From assembly GCF_014252455.1 (NCBI RefSeq), contig NZ_CP060245.1:24172-88171 (forward strand): 64,000 nucleotides of DNA, in the 5' to 3' direction. The translations under genes and the position numbers were made by a program. This DNA is from Blattabacterium cuenoti. GTDB taxonomy: Bacteria > Bacteroidota > Bacteroidia > Flavobacteriales > Blattabacteriaceae. Positions 40,492 through 50,057 of the stretch are shown here, in pieces. Position 1 is the stretch's first letter; each line of letters starts with the position of its first letter. Below the pieces are notes generated by a model. The model did no database searches, had not been told where the DNA came from, and was given only the letters and a program-made list of their open reading frames with translations.

Positions 40492-41803
40492 TATATAAAC
40501 GGACTCTACAATTTTTATTCAAATATTTATTAGCCACTCTTTTAATATCGTCTACAGATATAGAATGATATTTTTCTAAATCAGTATTAATTAAATTAGT
40601 ATTTTTGTGATACAAATAATAATGATTTAAATTCGCAGCTATTCCAATCATAGAATAATTTTTAAAAAGAAATTTTTTTTCAAAAAAATTTTTTTGTTTT
40701 TCTAATTCATATTGTGTAATTCCTTTTTCTTTTAAATTCTCTATTTCTTCATCTATTTCTTTAGTTAACTGATCTAAATGTACTCCAGGATTGGTTAATC
40801 CGTATATAATAAAAATACCATAATCTTCCATAGAATCTAAAAAAGATCCTGCATAAGCAGCTAATTGTTTTTTATTTACTACATTTTTCATTATTCTTGA
40901 ACTTTCTCCAGATGAAAGAATATGATCAATCATTTTCAAAACATAAGAATCTTTATGAACTAGATTTGGTAATCTATATGATAAAAAAACTCCAGGAACT
41001 TTAGTATTTTTATCTTTATATTTTGAACAAATTTCTTCTTTAATAGGTAATTCTTTTATTTTTTTTCTATGAATATTTATTTTTCCTTTAGGAATTGTAG
41101 AAAAATATTGATTAATCAATTCTTTAGCTTCTTTCAGATCAAAATCCCCTGCTACCACTAAAGTAGCATTATTTGGAACATAATAATTTTTATAAAAATT
41201 ATTATAATCTTTTTCTGTAGCCGTATTTAAATCTTTTTCAAATCCAATAATAGGATATTTATAAGGGTGTTTTTTAAATAATAAAGAAGGAATAATCTCT
41301 GAAATAGCTATTGCATATGGTTGATTTTCAATTTGCATTTTTTTTTCTTCTTTTACTACTTCTCTTTGTATATTAATACTTTCTTCATCTATTTTAGCAT
41401 GAAGCATTCTTTCAGATTCCAACCATAAAGCTAAAGGAAGACGATCAGAGGGCAATACTTCATAATAACAAGTTTCATCATGATTAGTATACGCATTATT
41501 TTTTCCTCCATTAGAAGCTATAAATTTAAAAAATTCTCCTTTCTTAATATTTTTAGATCCTTCAAACATAAGATGTTCAAAAAAATGAGCAAAACCAGAT
41601 TTTCCAGGATCTTCATCTTTAGTTCCAACATGATAAACCACAGAGATAGCAACTAAAGGATTCATATTATCTTGATGTAAGATCACATGTAATCCATTTG
41701 ATAATTTTTCTTCTAAAAATTTTATTTTATATAATTGATTAGCTTTCAAATGATTAAATATTATTATAATAATTAAAAAAAATAATAAAGTAATTTTATT
41801 CAT
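40475..41803 (-). CDS. M16 family zinc peptidase, catalytic subunit
   Basis: A 442-residue M16 peptidase. The inverted zinc motif HxxEH is in 'GFAHFFEHLMFEGSKN', with the distal Glu in 'NIQREVVKEEKKMQIE'. I place the start at ATG 41803, giving a clear signal peptide (NKITLLFFLIIIIIFNHLKA); the frame extends to a TTG at 41830. It degrades peptides or processes proteins in the periplasm with its inactive partner. Both genes head a five-gene minus-strand unit running to the DUF3127 gene. Confidence 0.88.
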   Translation of the reverse strand: MNKITLLFFLIIIIIFNHLKANQLYKIKFLEEKLSNGLHVILHQDNMNPLVAISVVYHVGTKDEDPGKSGFAHFFEHLMFEGSKNIKKGEFFKFIASNGGKNNAYTNHDETCYYEVLPSDRLPLALWLESERMLHAKIDEESINIQREVVKEEKKMQIENQPYAIAISEIIPSLLFKKHPYKYPIIGFEKDLNTATEKDYNNFYKNYYVPNNATLVVAGDFDLKEAKELINQYFSTIPKGKINIHRKKIKELPIKEEICSKYKDKNTKVPGVFLSYRLPNLVHKDSYVLKMIDHILSSGESSRIMKNVVNKKQLAAYAGSFLDSMEDYGIFIIYGLTNPGVHLDQLTKEIDEEIENLKEKGITQYELEKQKNFFEKKFLFKNYSMIGIAANLNHYYLYHKNTNLINTDLEKYHSISVDDIKRVANKYLNKNCRVRLYNVPNN

Positions 41804-41901
41804 ACATATACACTTAACTTTAATAATCAATAAAGTTAAAAATTAAAAAAAGAAATTTACGAATTTTTTTTTCAAAAAAATGTAATTTTTTTCTTTTATT
41901 C

Positions 41902-41909
41902 TATTTTTG
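41902..41909 (+). promoter_or_regulatory. Putative -7 promoter element of the act operon
   Basis: TATTTTTG matches TAnnTTTG and lies 33 bp before the actA ATG at 41943, a plausible distance. T-rich surroundings make chance matches likely and no clear -33 TTG is seen. Confidence 0.35.
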
Positions 41910-41942
41910 TTTTTTATTATAAAGTCATTCATCTATACGATT

Positions 41943-43240
41943 ATGAAAAATTTTCTTTTTTTCTTTTCTTTTTTTCTTCTAATAATAGATGCAAAAAATA
42001 TAGAAGGAAATTCTGAAAAGGGAGCTGACCTTTTTAAAAAAAATTGTACATCTTGTCATTCTTTAAATCAAAAAATTATAGGTCCACCTTTATCTGGAGT
42101 AACAGAAAAAAGAAGTAGAGAATGGTTACATAAATGGATTATTAATAATAAATCTTTGAGAGAAAGTGGAGATAAAGAAGCTTTATCTATTTATAAAGAA
42201 TATGGAAATTTAGAAATGAATACTTTTCCTCAATTAAATGAACAAAAAGTTGATGATATTTTATCTTATATTCAAAATCCTATTGTTGTAAAAAAAAAAG
42301 AAAATCATCTTAATATTGATGATGAATATAAAGAAAATAAAATATCATTAAAAAAAGATCATAAATTTTTCATAAAAATAATTATTTTTGGACTTAGTCT
42401 TTTATTTATTATTATACTTTGTATTTTATATAAAATACAAATTCTTACTAAATTATTTATTAATGATAATCTTATAAAAAAGAAAAAAAAAAAAAATCCA
42501 TTATCTTTTTTTTATATCATTTTTTAGAAAAAAAAAAGAAAAATTGGTATTTTTTATCTTTTTTTATAGGCGTTTTTTTCATATTAGGGACATATGGAGT
42601 ATGGATATTTTTAATGAAAATTGATGTAAATAGAGGATATAAACCAGAACAACCAATTGATTTTTCTCATAAAATACATTCTGGAATTAATAAAATTGAT
42701 TGTCAATATTGTCATTCTACCGCTAAATATAGTAAAGTATCTGGAATTCCTTCAGCTAATATTTGTATGAATTGTCATATTACTATTAATGAATATAAAG
42801 GAGATTATATTGAAAAAGGAAAAAATATTAATGAATATAATAAAGAAATACAAAAAATTTATCATTCAGTAGGGTGGGATCCAAAAAATAGAGAATATTC
42901 TAAAAAAACTTATCCTATTAAATGGGTTCGTATCCATAACATGCCTGATTTTGTTCATTTTGATCATTCTCAACATATAATAACTGGAAAAAAAATGATA
43001 CAAAAATATAAAAAAGTAGATTTAATTTGTCAAGCTTGTCATGGAGATGTTCAAAATATGGATAAGGTGGAAATGTCTAACGATTTTACTATGGAATGGT
43101 GTATTTCTTGTCATAAAAATACAGAAGTAAATATTAATAATCAATATTATAAAAAATATTTTTCAGATTTTATAAAAAAAGAAAAAAAAATTACTATAGA
43201 TATGATTGGAGGAACAGAATGTATAAAATGTCATTATTAA
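41943..43240 (+). CDS. actA: Alternative complex III multiheme cytochrome ActA, interrupted by a one-base frameshift
   Basis: Two open segments meet at a 14-A run (42483-42496). The first has a signal peptide (from ATG 41943), a mono-heme cytochrome c domain (CTSCH, 'GPPLSGVTEKRSREWLHKWI') and a membrane helix, and would stop at 42525-42527. The second, open straight out of the run, gives another helix ('GVFFILGTYGVWIFL') and the pentaheme domain with CQYCH, CMNCH, CQACH, CISCH and CIKCH, plus 'YKPEQPIDFSHKIHSG'. One added A gives 432 residues. ActA carries electrons from quinol in ACIII. It is first in the actABCDEF operon, whose other genes are intact, so a working ActA is presumably made. 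The usual ActA is pentaheme; the fused extra heme domain is notable. Confidence 0.85.
42483..42496 (+). other. 14-A run carrying the actA frameshift
   Basis: The longest A run seen at a frame break in the window. With 14 A the frame ends at 42527; with 15 it continues as S-I-I-F-F-L into the second membrane helix and pentaheme domain. 41943-43240 is one base short of a multiple of three. Confidence 0.8.
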
Positions 43241-43282
43241 TTTTTTTAAAAAAAGATTATTCGTATAACTAAATTATTATTC

Positions 43283-46219
43283 ATGATGAAATCAAATAAA
43301 AAAGAAAATATAATTTATCTTTCTTCTCAAAAAAAGAAAAATTTTTCTTTAAAAAAATTATTAAAAAATAAAACATCTCGACGAGATTTTCTGAAATGGA
43401 TAGGATTTAGTACAGCTTCAGTTACTTTAGCTGCATGTAAAGGTCCAGTAATAAAATCTATTCCTTATATTGTTAAACCAGAAGAAATAACTCCAGGTGT
43501 TCCTACTTATTATGCTTCTACAATGATAGATTCTTTTGATATTGGATGTGTCTTAGTTAAAACTAGAGAAGGTCGTCCTATAAAAATAGAACCTAATTTA
43601 ACTTCTCCATACTTTAATACAACTTCTGTTAGAATTCAATCTTCTTTATTATCTCTTTATGATGAAACAAGATTAAAAAATCCTTTTTTAAAAGGAAAGA
43701 AATGTTCTTGGAATACAATAGATCATTATGTAATTTCTGTTTTAAAAAAAATATCAAAAATAAAAAAAGATATAGTCATTCTTTCTTCTTCTTATCCAAG
43801 TTTTTCAACAAAACAATTAGTTAAAGATTTTAAAAAAGAATATCCAAATACTAAATGGATTACTTATGATGCTATATCATATTCAAAAGCTTTAGATGCT
43901 GCAGAAGAAATATTGGGGTATCGAGGTTTTCCACTTTTTGATTTATCTAAAACGGAATTAATAGTATCTTTTGATGCTGATTTTTTAGTAGATTGGAGTC
44001 CAGAAAATATTAGTAAATCTTATGTAAAAAATAAAAAACCAAAAGCATCAATGTTACAACATATTCAGATAGAAAGTAATATGTCATTATCTGGATCTAA
44101 TGCAGATATCCGTATTTCAAAAAAACCCACAGATATACAAAAAATGTTATTTGAAGTATATCAAAAACTATTTTTTGAAATAGATTCTAAAAATAAAGAA
44201 GTTATACAAATAACTAATTTAATTAAAGAAAAAGGATCAAAATGTGTAATTTTTGCAGATGGGAGTAAGGAAGCATATATTTTATCTTTTTTAATAAATA
44301 AAAAAATTCATAGTAATGCTTTTAAAAATAAAAAATTTATTTTATCAAAAGAAAGTAATGATTTACAATTTAAAAATTTTATTAAAGATTTAAAAACTGA
44401 AAAAATTGGAGCTTTATTGATTCATAATATTAATCCCTTATATAGTTTTCCATTTATAGAAAAAGAAATTTTAAAAAAAATTCCAATTACTATTTCTTTT
44501 TCTATGAAAAAAAATGAAACCCATGAAATGATGGATGTATGGGCTCCTATTCCTCATTGGCTTGAAAGTTGGGGAGATACTAATCCTATTACAGGAATTT
44601 ATACTTTAATTCAACCAACTATTCAAAATTTATTTAATACAAGACAGCTTCAAGAATCTTTAATAAAATGGGGGAATATTAAAGAAAAAAATTATTACAA
44701 TTATTTACAAAATATTTGGGAAAGAAAAATTATACCAAAATCAAATGTGACATCTTTTAATGAAGCTTTATTTCATGGAGTAATTGAAAAAAAAGAAAAA
44801 CTTAAAATTAATAATAATTTATGGATTTCTAAAAAAAAAATTCATATAAATGAAAAAAAATATTTTTCCAAAAATTTTGAACTTAAATTATATACCAAAA
44901 TCAATATAGGAGATGGACATCAATATGATAATCCCTGGTTACAAGAATTTCCAGATCCTATTACACGTACAACTTGGGAGAATTATCTAACTATATCCTA
45001 TTATGATGCCAAAAAAATAGGACTTAAAAATTGGTATACCATTCATGGAGCTATGAATGGGGATTGTGTAGATTTAATAAAAAATAATAAAATTTTAATG
45101 AAAGATATTCCTATATACATACAACCTGGACAAGGGATAGGATCTATAGGAATATCTTTTGGATATGGACAAAAAAAAGGAAAATTATCTAAAATTTGTC
45201 AAGGAAAAAATGCTTATTTTTTATACAAAAATTTTAATTGTATCCAAAATGATATAAAAATAAAAAAAACCAATAAAATACATAAATTCTCTTGTGTACA
45301 ATTACAAAATACAACAGTAGGAAGAAATTTATCTAAAGAAATAGATTTAGATACTTTTTTAAAGTATCCTAAAAAAATTTGGAATAACAAAGAAAAAATA
45401 TTCACTGATAAAGGAATGATTTCAATAGAAAAAATGGATATTTGGAAAAAAAAAAATCAAGAAATAGAAAAAAAAGGTCATCATTTTCATTTATCTATAG
45501 ATTTAAATTCTTGTATTGGATGTGGGGCTTGTGTAATTTCTTGTCATTCAGAAAATAATGTTCCTGTAGTAGGAAAAAAAGAAATTAGAAAATATAGAGA
45601 TATGCATTGGTTACGTATTGATAGATATTATTCAAATCATCCTAAAAAAAAAGAAAAAGAAAATTTTTTTAATCCAAAAGTTTCATTTTTACCTATCATG
45701 TGTCAACATTGTGATTATGCTCCTTGTGAAACAGTATGTCCAGTTGGAGCGACTACTCATGGAGAACAAGGTCAAAATATGATGACTTATAATCGTTGTA
45801 TAGGTACACGCTATTGTGCTAATAATTGTCCTTACAAAGTAAGACGTTTTAATTGGTTTAATTATTCTAATAATCAAAAATTTGACTTTTATATGAATAA
45901 TAGTCTAGGAAAAATGGTAATAAATCCAGATGTTGTAGTAAGAACTAGAGGAATTATGGAAAAATGTTCGTTATGTATACAAAGGACACAATCTGTTATT
46001 GGAATTGCAAAAAAAGAAAATAGGAAAATTAAAGATAAAGAATTTGAAACTGCTTGTAGTATTTCTTGTCCAACAAATGCTATTACTTTTGGAGATATTA
46101 ATGATAAAAATAGTTATATTTCAAAAAATATAAAAAATTCAAGAAATTATAAACTTCTTGATTTTCTTGGAATAAAACCTAATGTTTCTTATAAGTTAAA
46201 AGTTAGAAAATTGAAATAG
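43283..46219 (+). CDS. actB: Alternative complex III subunit ActB (molybdopterin-like plus Fe-S domains)
   Basis: A 978-residue periplasmic subunit. Residues 31-52 hold a twin-arginine signal (TSRRDFLKWIG) ending in a lipobox-like LAAC. The large middle part is a molybdopterin-oxidoreductase fold that, in ACIII, binds no cofactor. The C-terminal Fe-S domain carries four cysteine groups: 'CIGCGACVISCHSENNVP', 'CQHCDYAPCETVCPVGA', 'CIGTRYCANNCPYKVRRFNW' and 'CSLCIQRTQ' with CSISCP. Electrons pass through these clusters to ActA or ActE hemes. It lies 42 bp after actA and 6 bp before actC. Export depends on Tat (tatA at 15072). Confidence 0.94.
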   Translation: MMKSNKKENIIYLSSQKKKNFSLKKLLKNKTSRRDFLKWIGFSTASVTLAACKGPVIKSIPYIVKPEEITPGVPTYYASTMIDSFDIGCVLVKTREGRPIKIEPNLTSPYFNTTSVRIQSSLLSLYDETRLKNPFLKGKKCSWNTIDHYVISVLKKISKIKKDIVILSSSYPSFSTKQLVKDFKKEYPNTKWITYDAISYSKALDAAEEILGYRGFPLFDLSKTELIVSFDADFLVDWSPENISKSYVKNKKPKASMLQHIQIESNMSLSGSNADIRISKKPTDIQKMLFEVYQKLFFEIDSKNKEVIQITNLIKEKGSKCVIFADGSKEAYILSFLINKKIHSNAFKNKKFILSKESNDLQFKNFIKDLKTEKIGALLIHNINPLYSFPFIEKEILKKIPITISFSMKKNETHEMMDVWAPIPHWLESWGDTNPITGIYTLIQPTIQNLFNTRQLQESLIKWGNIKEKNYYNYLQNIWERKIIPKSNVTSFNEALFHGVIEKKEKLKINNNLWISKKKIHINEKKYFSKNFELKLYTKINIGDGHQYDNPWLQEFPDPITRTTWENYLTISYYDAKKIGLKNWYTIHGAMNGDCVDLIKNNKILMKDIPIYIQPGQGIGSIGISFGYGQKKGKLSKICQGKNAYFLYKNFNCIQNDIKIKKTNKIHKFSCVQLQNTTVGRNLSKEIDLDTFLKYPKKIWNNKEKIFTDKGMISIEKMDIWKKKNQEIEKKGHHFHLSIDLNSCIGCGACVISCHSENNVPVVGKKEIRKYRDMHWLRIDRYYSNHPKKKEKENFFNPKVSFLPIMCQHCDYAPCETVCPVGATTHGEQGQNMMTYNRCIGTRYCANNCPYKVRRFNWFNYSNNQKFDFYMNNSLGKMVINPDVVVRTRGIMEKCSLCIQRTQSVIGIAKKENRKIKDKEFETACSISCPTNAITFGDINDKNSYISKNIKNSRNYKLLDFLGIKPNVSYKLKVRKLK

Positions 46220-46225
46220 ATAATT

Positions 46226-47635
46226 ATGGGCAATAACCAAAAAAAACCTATAAGAGAATTATTAATTATCGGAAATAAAACATATCAAAATATTACTAAT
46301 GATATTTTAAATCCTATAAAAAATAAAGCAGGTAATTTATGGTGGATTGCTTTATTTATTTCTCTATTAGCTTTTATTTGGGGTTTATTTTGTATTATTT
46401 ATACGATAGGAACAGGTATAGGAGTATGGGGATTAAATAAAACTATTAATTGGGCTTGGGATATTACTAATTTTGTTTGGTGGGTAGGAATTGGTCATGC
46501 CGGAACTTTAATTTCCGCTGTTTTATTATTATTTCGTCAAAAATGGCGTTTATCTATTAATAGATCCGCTGAAGCTATGACAATATTTGCGGTTATACAA
46601 GCTGGTTTATTTCCTATTATTCATATGGGAAGACCTTGGAATGCTCATTGGGTTTTACCTATTCCTAATCAATTTGGAAGTTTATGGCCTAATTTTAATT
46701 CCCCACTTTTATGGGATGTTTTTGCTATTAGTACTTATTTTTCTGTTTCTACTGTTTTTTGGTTTATGGGGTTAATTCCCGATTTTGCAATGATTAGAGA
46801 TAGAGTGACAGATCCTATACAAAAAAAAATATACGGAATTCTTAGTTTTGGATGGGGGGGGACATCTAAAGATTGGCAAAGATTTGAAGAACTTTCTTTA
46901 ATACTAGCTGGATTATGCACTCCATTAGTTTTTTCTGTCCATACAATTGTTTCTTTTGATTTTTCTACTTCTTTAATTAAAGGTTGGCATAGTACAATTT
47001 TTCCTCCTTATTTTGTCGCTGGAGCTATATTTTCAGGATTTGCTATGGTCCAAACTTTATTAGGAGTAGCTAGAAAAACTCTTTCTCTAGAAAGTTATAT
47101 TACTAGAAATCATATTGAATATATGAACATCATTATTTTATTAACAGGAGGAATAGTCCTATTAGCTTATATATCTGAATTTATTCTTGCATGGTATTCT
47201 AGTAATCCTTTTGAAAGTTATATTTATTTTTCTATTAATGCATCTAAAGGTCCTTTTTGGTGGGCTTTTTGGATATTAATTATTTGTAATATTTTAATTC
47301 CACAATTTTTATGGATTAAATATATACGAAGAAGTTTTTTTTGGTCTTATATTATAGCTATTATTATTAATATTGGAATGTGGTTTGAAAGATTTGATAT
47401 TATTGTTTTAAATCTTAGTCATGATTATCTTCCTTCTTCTTGGACGGGTTTTATTCCTTCTTTTGTAGATGTAGGAATATTTATAGGAACTATTGGTTTT
47501 TTTTTCTTTCTTTATTTATTATATATACGAACATTTCCAGTAATTTCTCAATCTGAAATAAAAACTATATTAAAAGATTCCAAAAAAATAATAAATTTTA
47601 AAAAAAATTCAATAATGAATCAACATCATGAATAA
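46226..47635 (+). CDS. actC: Alternative complex III membrane subunit ActC (NrfD/PsrC family)
   Basis: A 469-residue polytopic protein of the NrfD/PsrC family with about ten helices. 'GVWGLNKTINWAWDITNFVW' near residue 70 and 'GHAGTLISAVLLLF' are quinol-site-like blocks of the family; 'IHMGRPWNAHW' and 'FWWAFWILIICN'-type segments follow. With ActF it forms the quinol-oxidising membrane core. It overlaps actD by 8 bp. Confidence 0.94.
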   Translation: MGNNQKKPIRELLIIGNKTYQNITNDILNPIKNKAGNLWWIALFISLLAFIWGLFCIIYTIGTGIGVWGLNKTINWAWDITNFVWWVGIGHAGTLISAVLLLFRQKWRLSINRSAEAMTIFAVIQAGLFPIIHMGRPWNAHWVLPIPNQFGSLWPNFNSPLLWDVFAISTYFSVSTVFWFMGLIPDFAMIRDRVTDPIQKKIYGILSFGWGGTSKDWQRFEELSLILAGLCTPLVFSVHTIVSFDFSTSLIKGWHSTIFPPYFVAGAIFSGFAMVQTLLGVARKTLSLESYITRNHIEYMNIIILLTGGIVLLAYISEFILAWYSSNPFESYIYFSINASKGPFWWAFWILIICNILIPQFLWIKYIRRSFFWSYIIAIIINIGMWFERFDIIVLNLSHDYLPSSWTGFIPSFVDVGIFIGTIGFFFFLYLLYIRTFPVISQSEIKTILKDSKKIINFKKNSIMNQHHE

Positions 47636-48188
47636 AATCGTATTTAATATTCATGCTTTATATGAAAATGATGATTTTATGATAAATAGTATAAAAATTC
47701 TTCAGAAAAAAAATATCAATATATATGAAGTTTATTCTCCATTTCCAATTCATAATTTACATCATATATTGAAATTAAAAAAAACTAATTTATCTTTTTT
47801 ATCTTTTATATATGGATTGTTAGGTTTTTTATTTTCTAGTATATTATCTTGGTATATAATGATTTATGATTGGCCACAAAATTTTGGAGGAAAACCTTCT
47901 TATTCTTGGATTCATAATTTTCCATCTTTTATTCCTATTATATTTGAATTATCAATTTTTTTTTCTGCACATTTTATGTGTATTACTTATCTTTTTCAAA
48001 GTAAATTATATCCATGGGCTCCTTCAAAAAATCCAGATAGAAGAACTACAGATAATTTATTTTTAATAGAAATTTATATAGAAAATAATTTTGAATTTTT
48101 ATTAAAATTATTAAAAAAAAATGGAGCTATAGAAGTAAATATAAAAAAAATGGTTACCAATAAATTAATATCAAAAAAATTATCATGA
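47628..48188 (+). CDS. actD: Alternative complex III subunit ActD (DUF3341)
   Basis: A 186-residue protein with two transmembrane helices (about 60-80 and 100-125) and an N-terminal ferredoxin-like domain ('IHALYENDDFMINSIKIL', 'YEVYSPFPIHNLHHILKLKK'). 'DWPQNFGGKPSYSWIHNFPS' is the typical DUF3341 loop. It is a structural subunit of ACIII. It overlaps actC by 8 bp and actE by 4 bp. Confidence 0.93.
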   Translation: MNKIVFNIHALYENDDFMINSIKILQKKNINIYEVYSPFPIHNLHHILKLKKTNLSFLSFIYGLLGFLFSSILSWYIMIYDWPQNFGGKPSYSWIHNFPSFIPIIFELSIFFSAHFMCITYLFQSKLYPWAPSKNPDRRTTDNLFLIEIYIENNFEFLLKLLKKNGAIEVNIKKMVTNKLISKKLS

Positions 48189-48775
48189 ATAATAAATATT
48201 TTTTACTTATGATATTTATTATTTTTATTATAAATTCTTGTTGGTGGGATAAATCCAAACCTAATATAGTTTACATGCCTGATATGTATTATTCAGATGC
48301 ATATGAACCTTATTCAGATCCATATCCTAATTATAAAAAATATAAAAAAATTTATATAAAACCATTTTTAAAACATGATACTTCTTCTCTAGTTCCAGTA
48401 AAAGGAACTATTTCTAGAAATAATTTTTTTTATGAAAAAAAATATCTAAATACTAATAATATTAAAAAATATTATTTATTGAAATCTCCTTTACAAAAAG
48501 GAGAAGAATTAAAAAATATACAAAATGGTCAATCTCTTTATAAAATAAATTGTTCTATATGTCATGGAGATAATGGAGATGGACAAGGAATTTTAGTAAA
48601 AAATGAAAAAATATTAGGAATTCCTAATTATAAAGATAGAGATCTTACTATAGGAAGTATATATTATGTTATTACATATGGAAAAAATAATATGAGTTCT
48701 TATGCTTCTCAGTTAAATGAAATAGACAGATGGAAAGTAGCAGAATATGTAATGTTTCTAAAAAAAAATAAATAA
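48185..48775 (+). CDS. actE: Alternative complex III cytochrome c subunit ActE
   Basis: A 196-residue lipoprotein-like cytochrome: a short hydrophobic signal ending in NSC (about residue 18, likely lipidated), then 'MPDMYYSDAYEPYSDPYPNY', the known ActE N region, and a C-terminal mono-heme domain with CSICHGDNGDGQG. The axial Met is probably in 'NNMSSYASQL'. Electrons leave the complex here toward the oxidase. Its stop and the actF start share one base. Confidence 0.93.
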   Translation: MNNKYFLLMIFIIFIINSCWWDKSKPNIVYMPDMYYSDAYEPYSDPYPNYKKYKKIYIKPFLKHDTSSLVPVKGTISRNNFFYEKKYLNTNNIKKYYLLKSPLQKGEELKNIQNGQSLYKINCSICHGDNGDGQGILVKNEKILGIPNYKDRDLTIGSIYYVITYGKNNMSSYASQLNEIDRWKVAEYVMFLKKNK

Positions 48776-50034
48776 TGAATATCTTAAATAAGAAAAAAAT
48801 TCTTTTTTTTTTAATGATTATAGGTTTTTTTATACTTTTTTATGAAAAAATTTATTCTTCAATAAATTTGAAAAACAATTTTTTTTTAGAAAAAAAAAAT
48901 TATATACATCAAACAATAGACAATAAAAATAAACCTTGGATAAGTTTATATATTTCCCTTTTTTATTTTACTACAATTTCTTTAGGATCATTATTATTTT
49001 TATCTATACAATCTGTATCAAAATCAGGATGGTCTATTATTATTCATCCTATCATGGAAGTAGTAGCTTCTTTTATTCCATATGGAGGCATTATGATTTT
49101 TATTTTATTGTTATTTAATTCAATTGATATTATACATTTATTTCATTGGATGGATAGTTCTTTATATAATTCTATTTCTTTAAAATATGACAAACTTATC
49201 GAAAGTAAAAGATTATTTTTAAATATTCCATTTTTTTTGATAAGAAGTTTAATTTATATAATTGGTTGGAGTTTTTTTTATTTTAAAATAAAAAAAATAT
49301 CTCATAAATTAGATATTACACATTCTTTAAACGATTATAAAAAATTATATTTTTTTTCTATTTTTTTTATAATTTTTTTTTCTATAACATCTATTATCAT
49401 GGGATGGGATTGGATTATGTCCTTAAATCCTCATTGGTTTAGTACTTTATTAAGTTGGTATATTTTAAGTACTTATTTGGTTACAGGAATTGGAACAATT
49501 ACTATTATTTCTATATATATGAAAAAAAAAGGTTATTTACCATTTTTTAATAAAAATCATTTGCATGATTTAAGTAAATATCTTTTTTCTACCAGTTTAT
49601 TATGGTCTTATTTTTGGTTTTCACAATTTTTACTTTATTGGTATGGAAATATTCCAGAAGAAATTTCTTATTTTATAAGAAGAGAAGAATCTTATGGGTA
49701 TATCCATTTTTGGATGCTAATTTTTAATTTTTTAATACCTTTTTTTGGATTAATGAGTAGTAAAAATAAAACTAACCCAAAAATAGTACTTCCAATAACT
49801 TATATATTACTATTTGGACATTATTTAGATATATATAATTTAATAAAACCAGAAATTATGGTTTCTTTTAAAAATTCATTTTTTTTTATCTTTTCAGAAG
49901 AAATAGGTGCTTTATTATTAATAGGGTCTATCTTTCTTTTTATTTTATTTAAAAATTTACATAAAAATAAATTAAATCCTATTGGAAATCCTTTTTTTCA
50001 AGAAAGTAAAAAATATAAATATCCTTATATGTAA
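48775..50034 (+). CDS. actF: Alternative complex III membrane subunit ActF
   Basis: A 419-residue polytopic protein (about ten helices) of the ActF/NrfD-like group. 'WSIIIHPIMEVVASFIPYGG', 'MGWDWIMSLNPHWFST' and 'FSQFLLYWYGNIPEEISYF' are characteristic. It pairs with ActC in the membrane. It ends the operon; cox genes, which often follow in Bacteroidota, are not present here. A perfect inverted repeat spans its stop. Confidence 0.93.
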   Translation: MNILNKKKILFFLMIIGFFILFYEKIYSSINLKNNFFLEKKNYIHQTIDNKNKPWISLYISLFYFTTISLGSLLFLSIQSVSKSGWSIIIHPIMEVVASFIPYGGIMIFILLLFNSIDIIHLFHWMDSSLYNSISLKYDKLIESKRLFLNIPFFLIRSLIYIIGWSFFYFKIKKISHKLDITHSLNDYKKLYFFSIFFIIFFSITSIIMGWDWIMSLNPHWFSTLLSWYILSTYLVTGIGTITIISIYMKKKGYLPFFNKNHLHDLSKYLFSTSLLWSYFWFSQFLLYWYGNIPEEISYFIRREESYGYIHFWMLIFNFLIPFFGLMSSKNKTNPKIVLPITYILLFGHYLDIYNLIKPEIMVSFKNSFFFIFSEEIGALLLIGSIFLFILFKNLHKNKLNPIGNPFFQESKKYKYPYM

Positions 50035-50057
50035 AAATAATTTTATTTTATTTTTAC
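50031..50057. terminator. Inverted repeat between convergent actF and trkA, likely bidirectional terminator
   Basis: GTAAAAATAA, loop TTTTATT, TTATTTTTAC: a perfect 10-bp stem that contains both stop codons (actF TAA at 50032-50034; trkA stop at 50043-50045 on the minus strand). The arms are A/T only, so stability is modest, but the position between convergent operons fits termination. Confidence 0.5.

Noticed and set aside
41803..41830. TTG start for the catalytic M16 gene
   Set aside because: The ATG nine codons downstream gives a standard signal peptide.
47866..48066. Plus-strand ORF within actD
   Set aside because: It is an out-of-frame shadow of actD.
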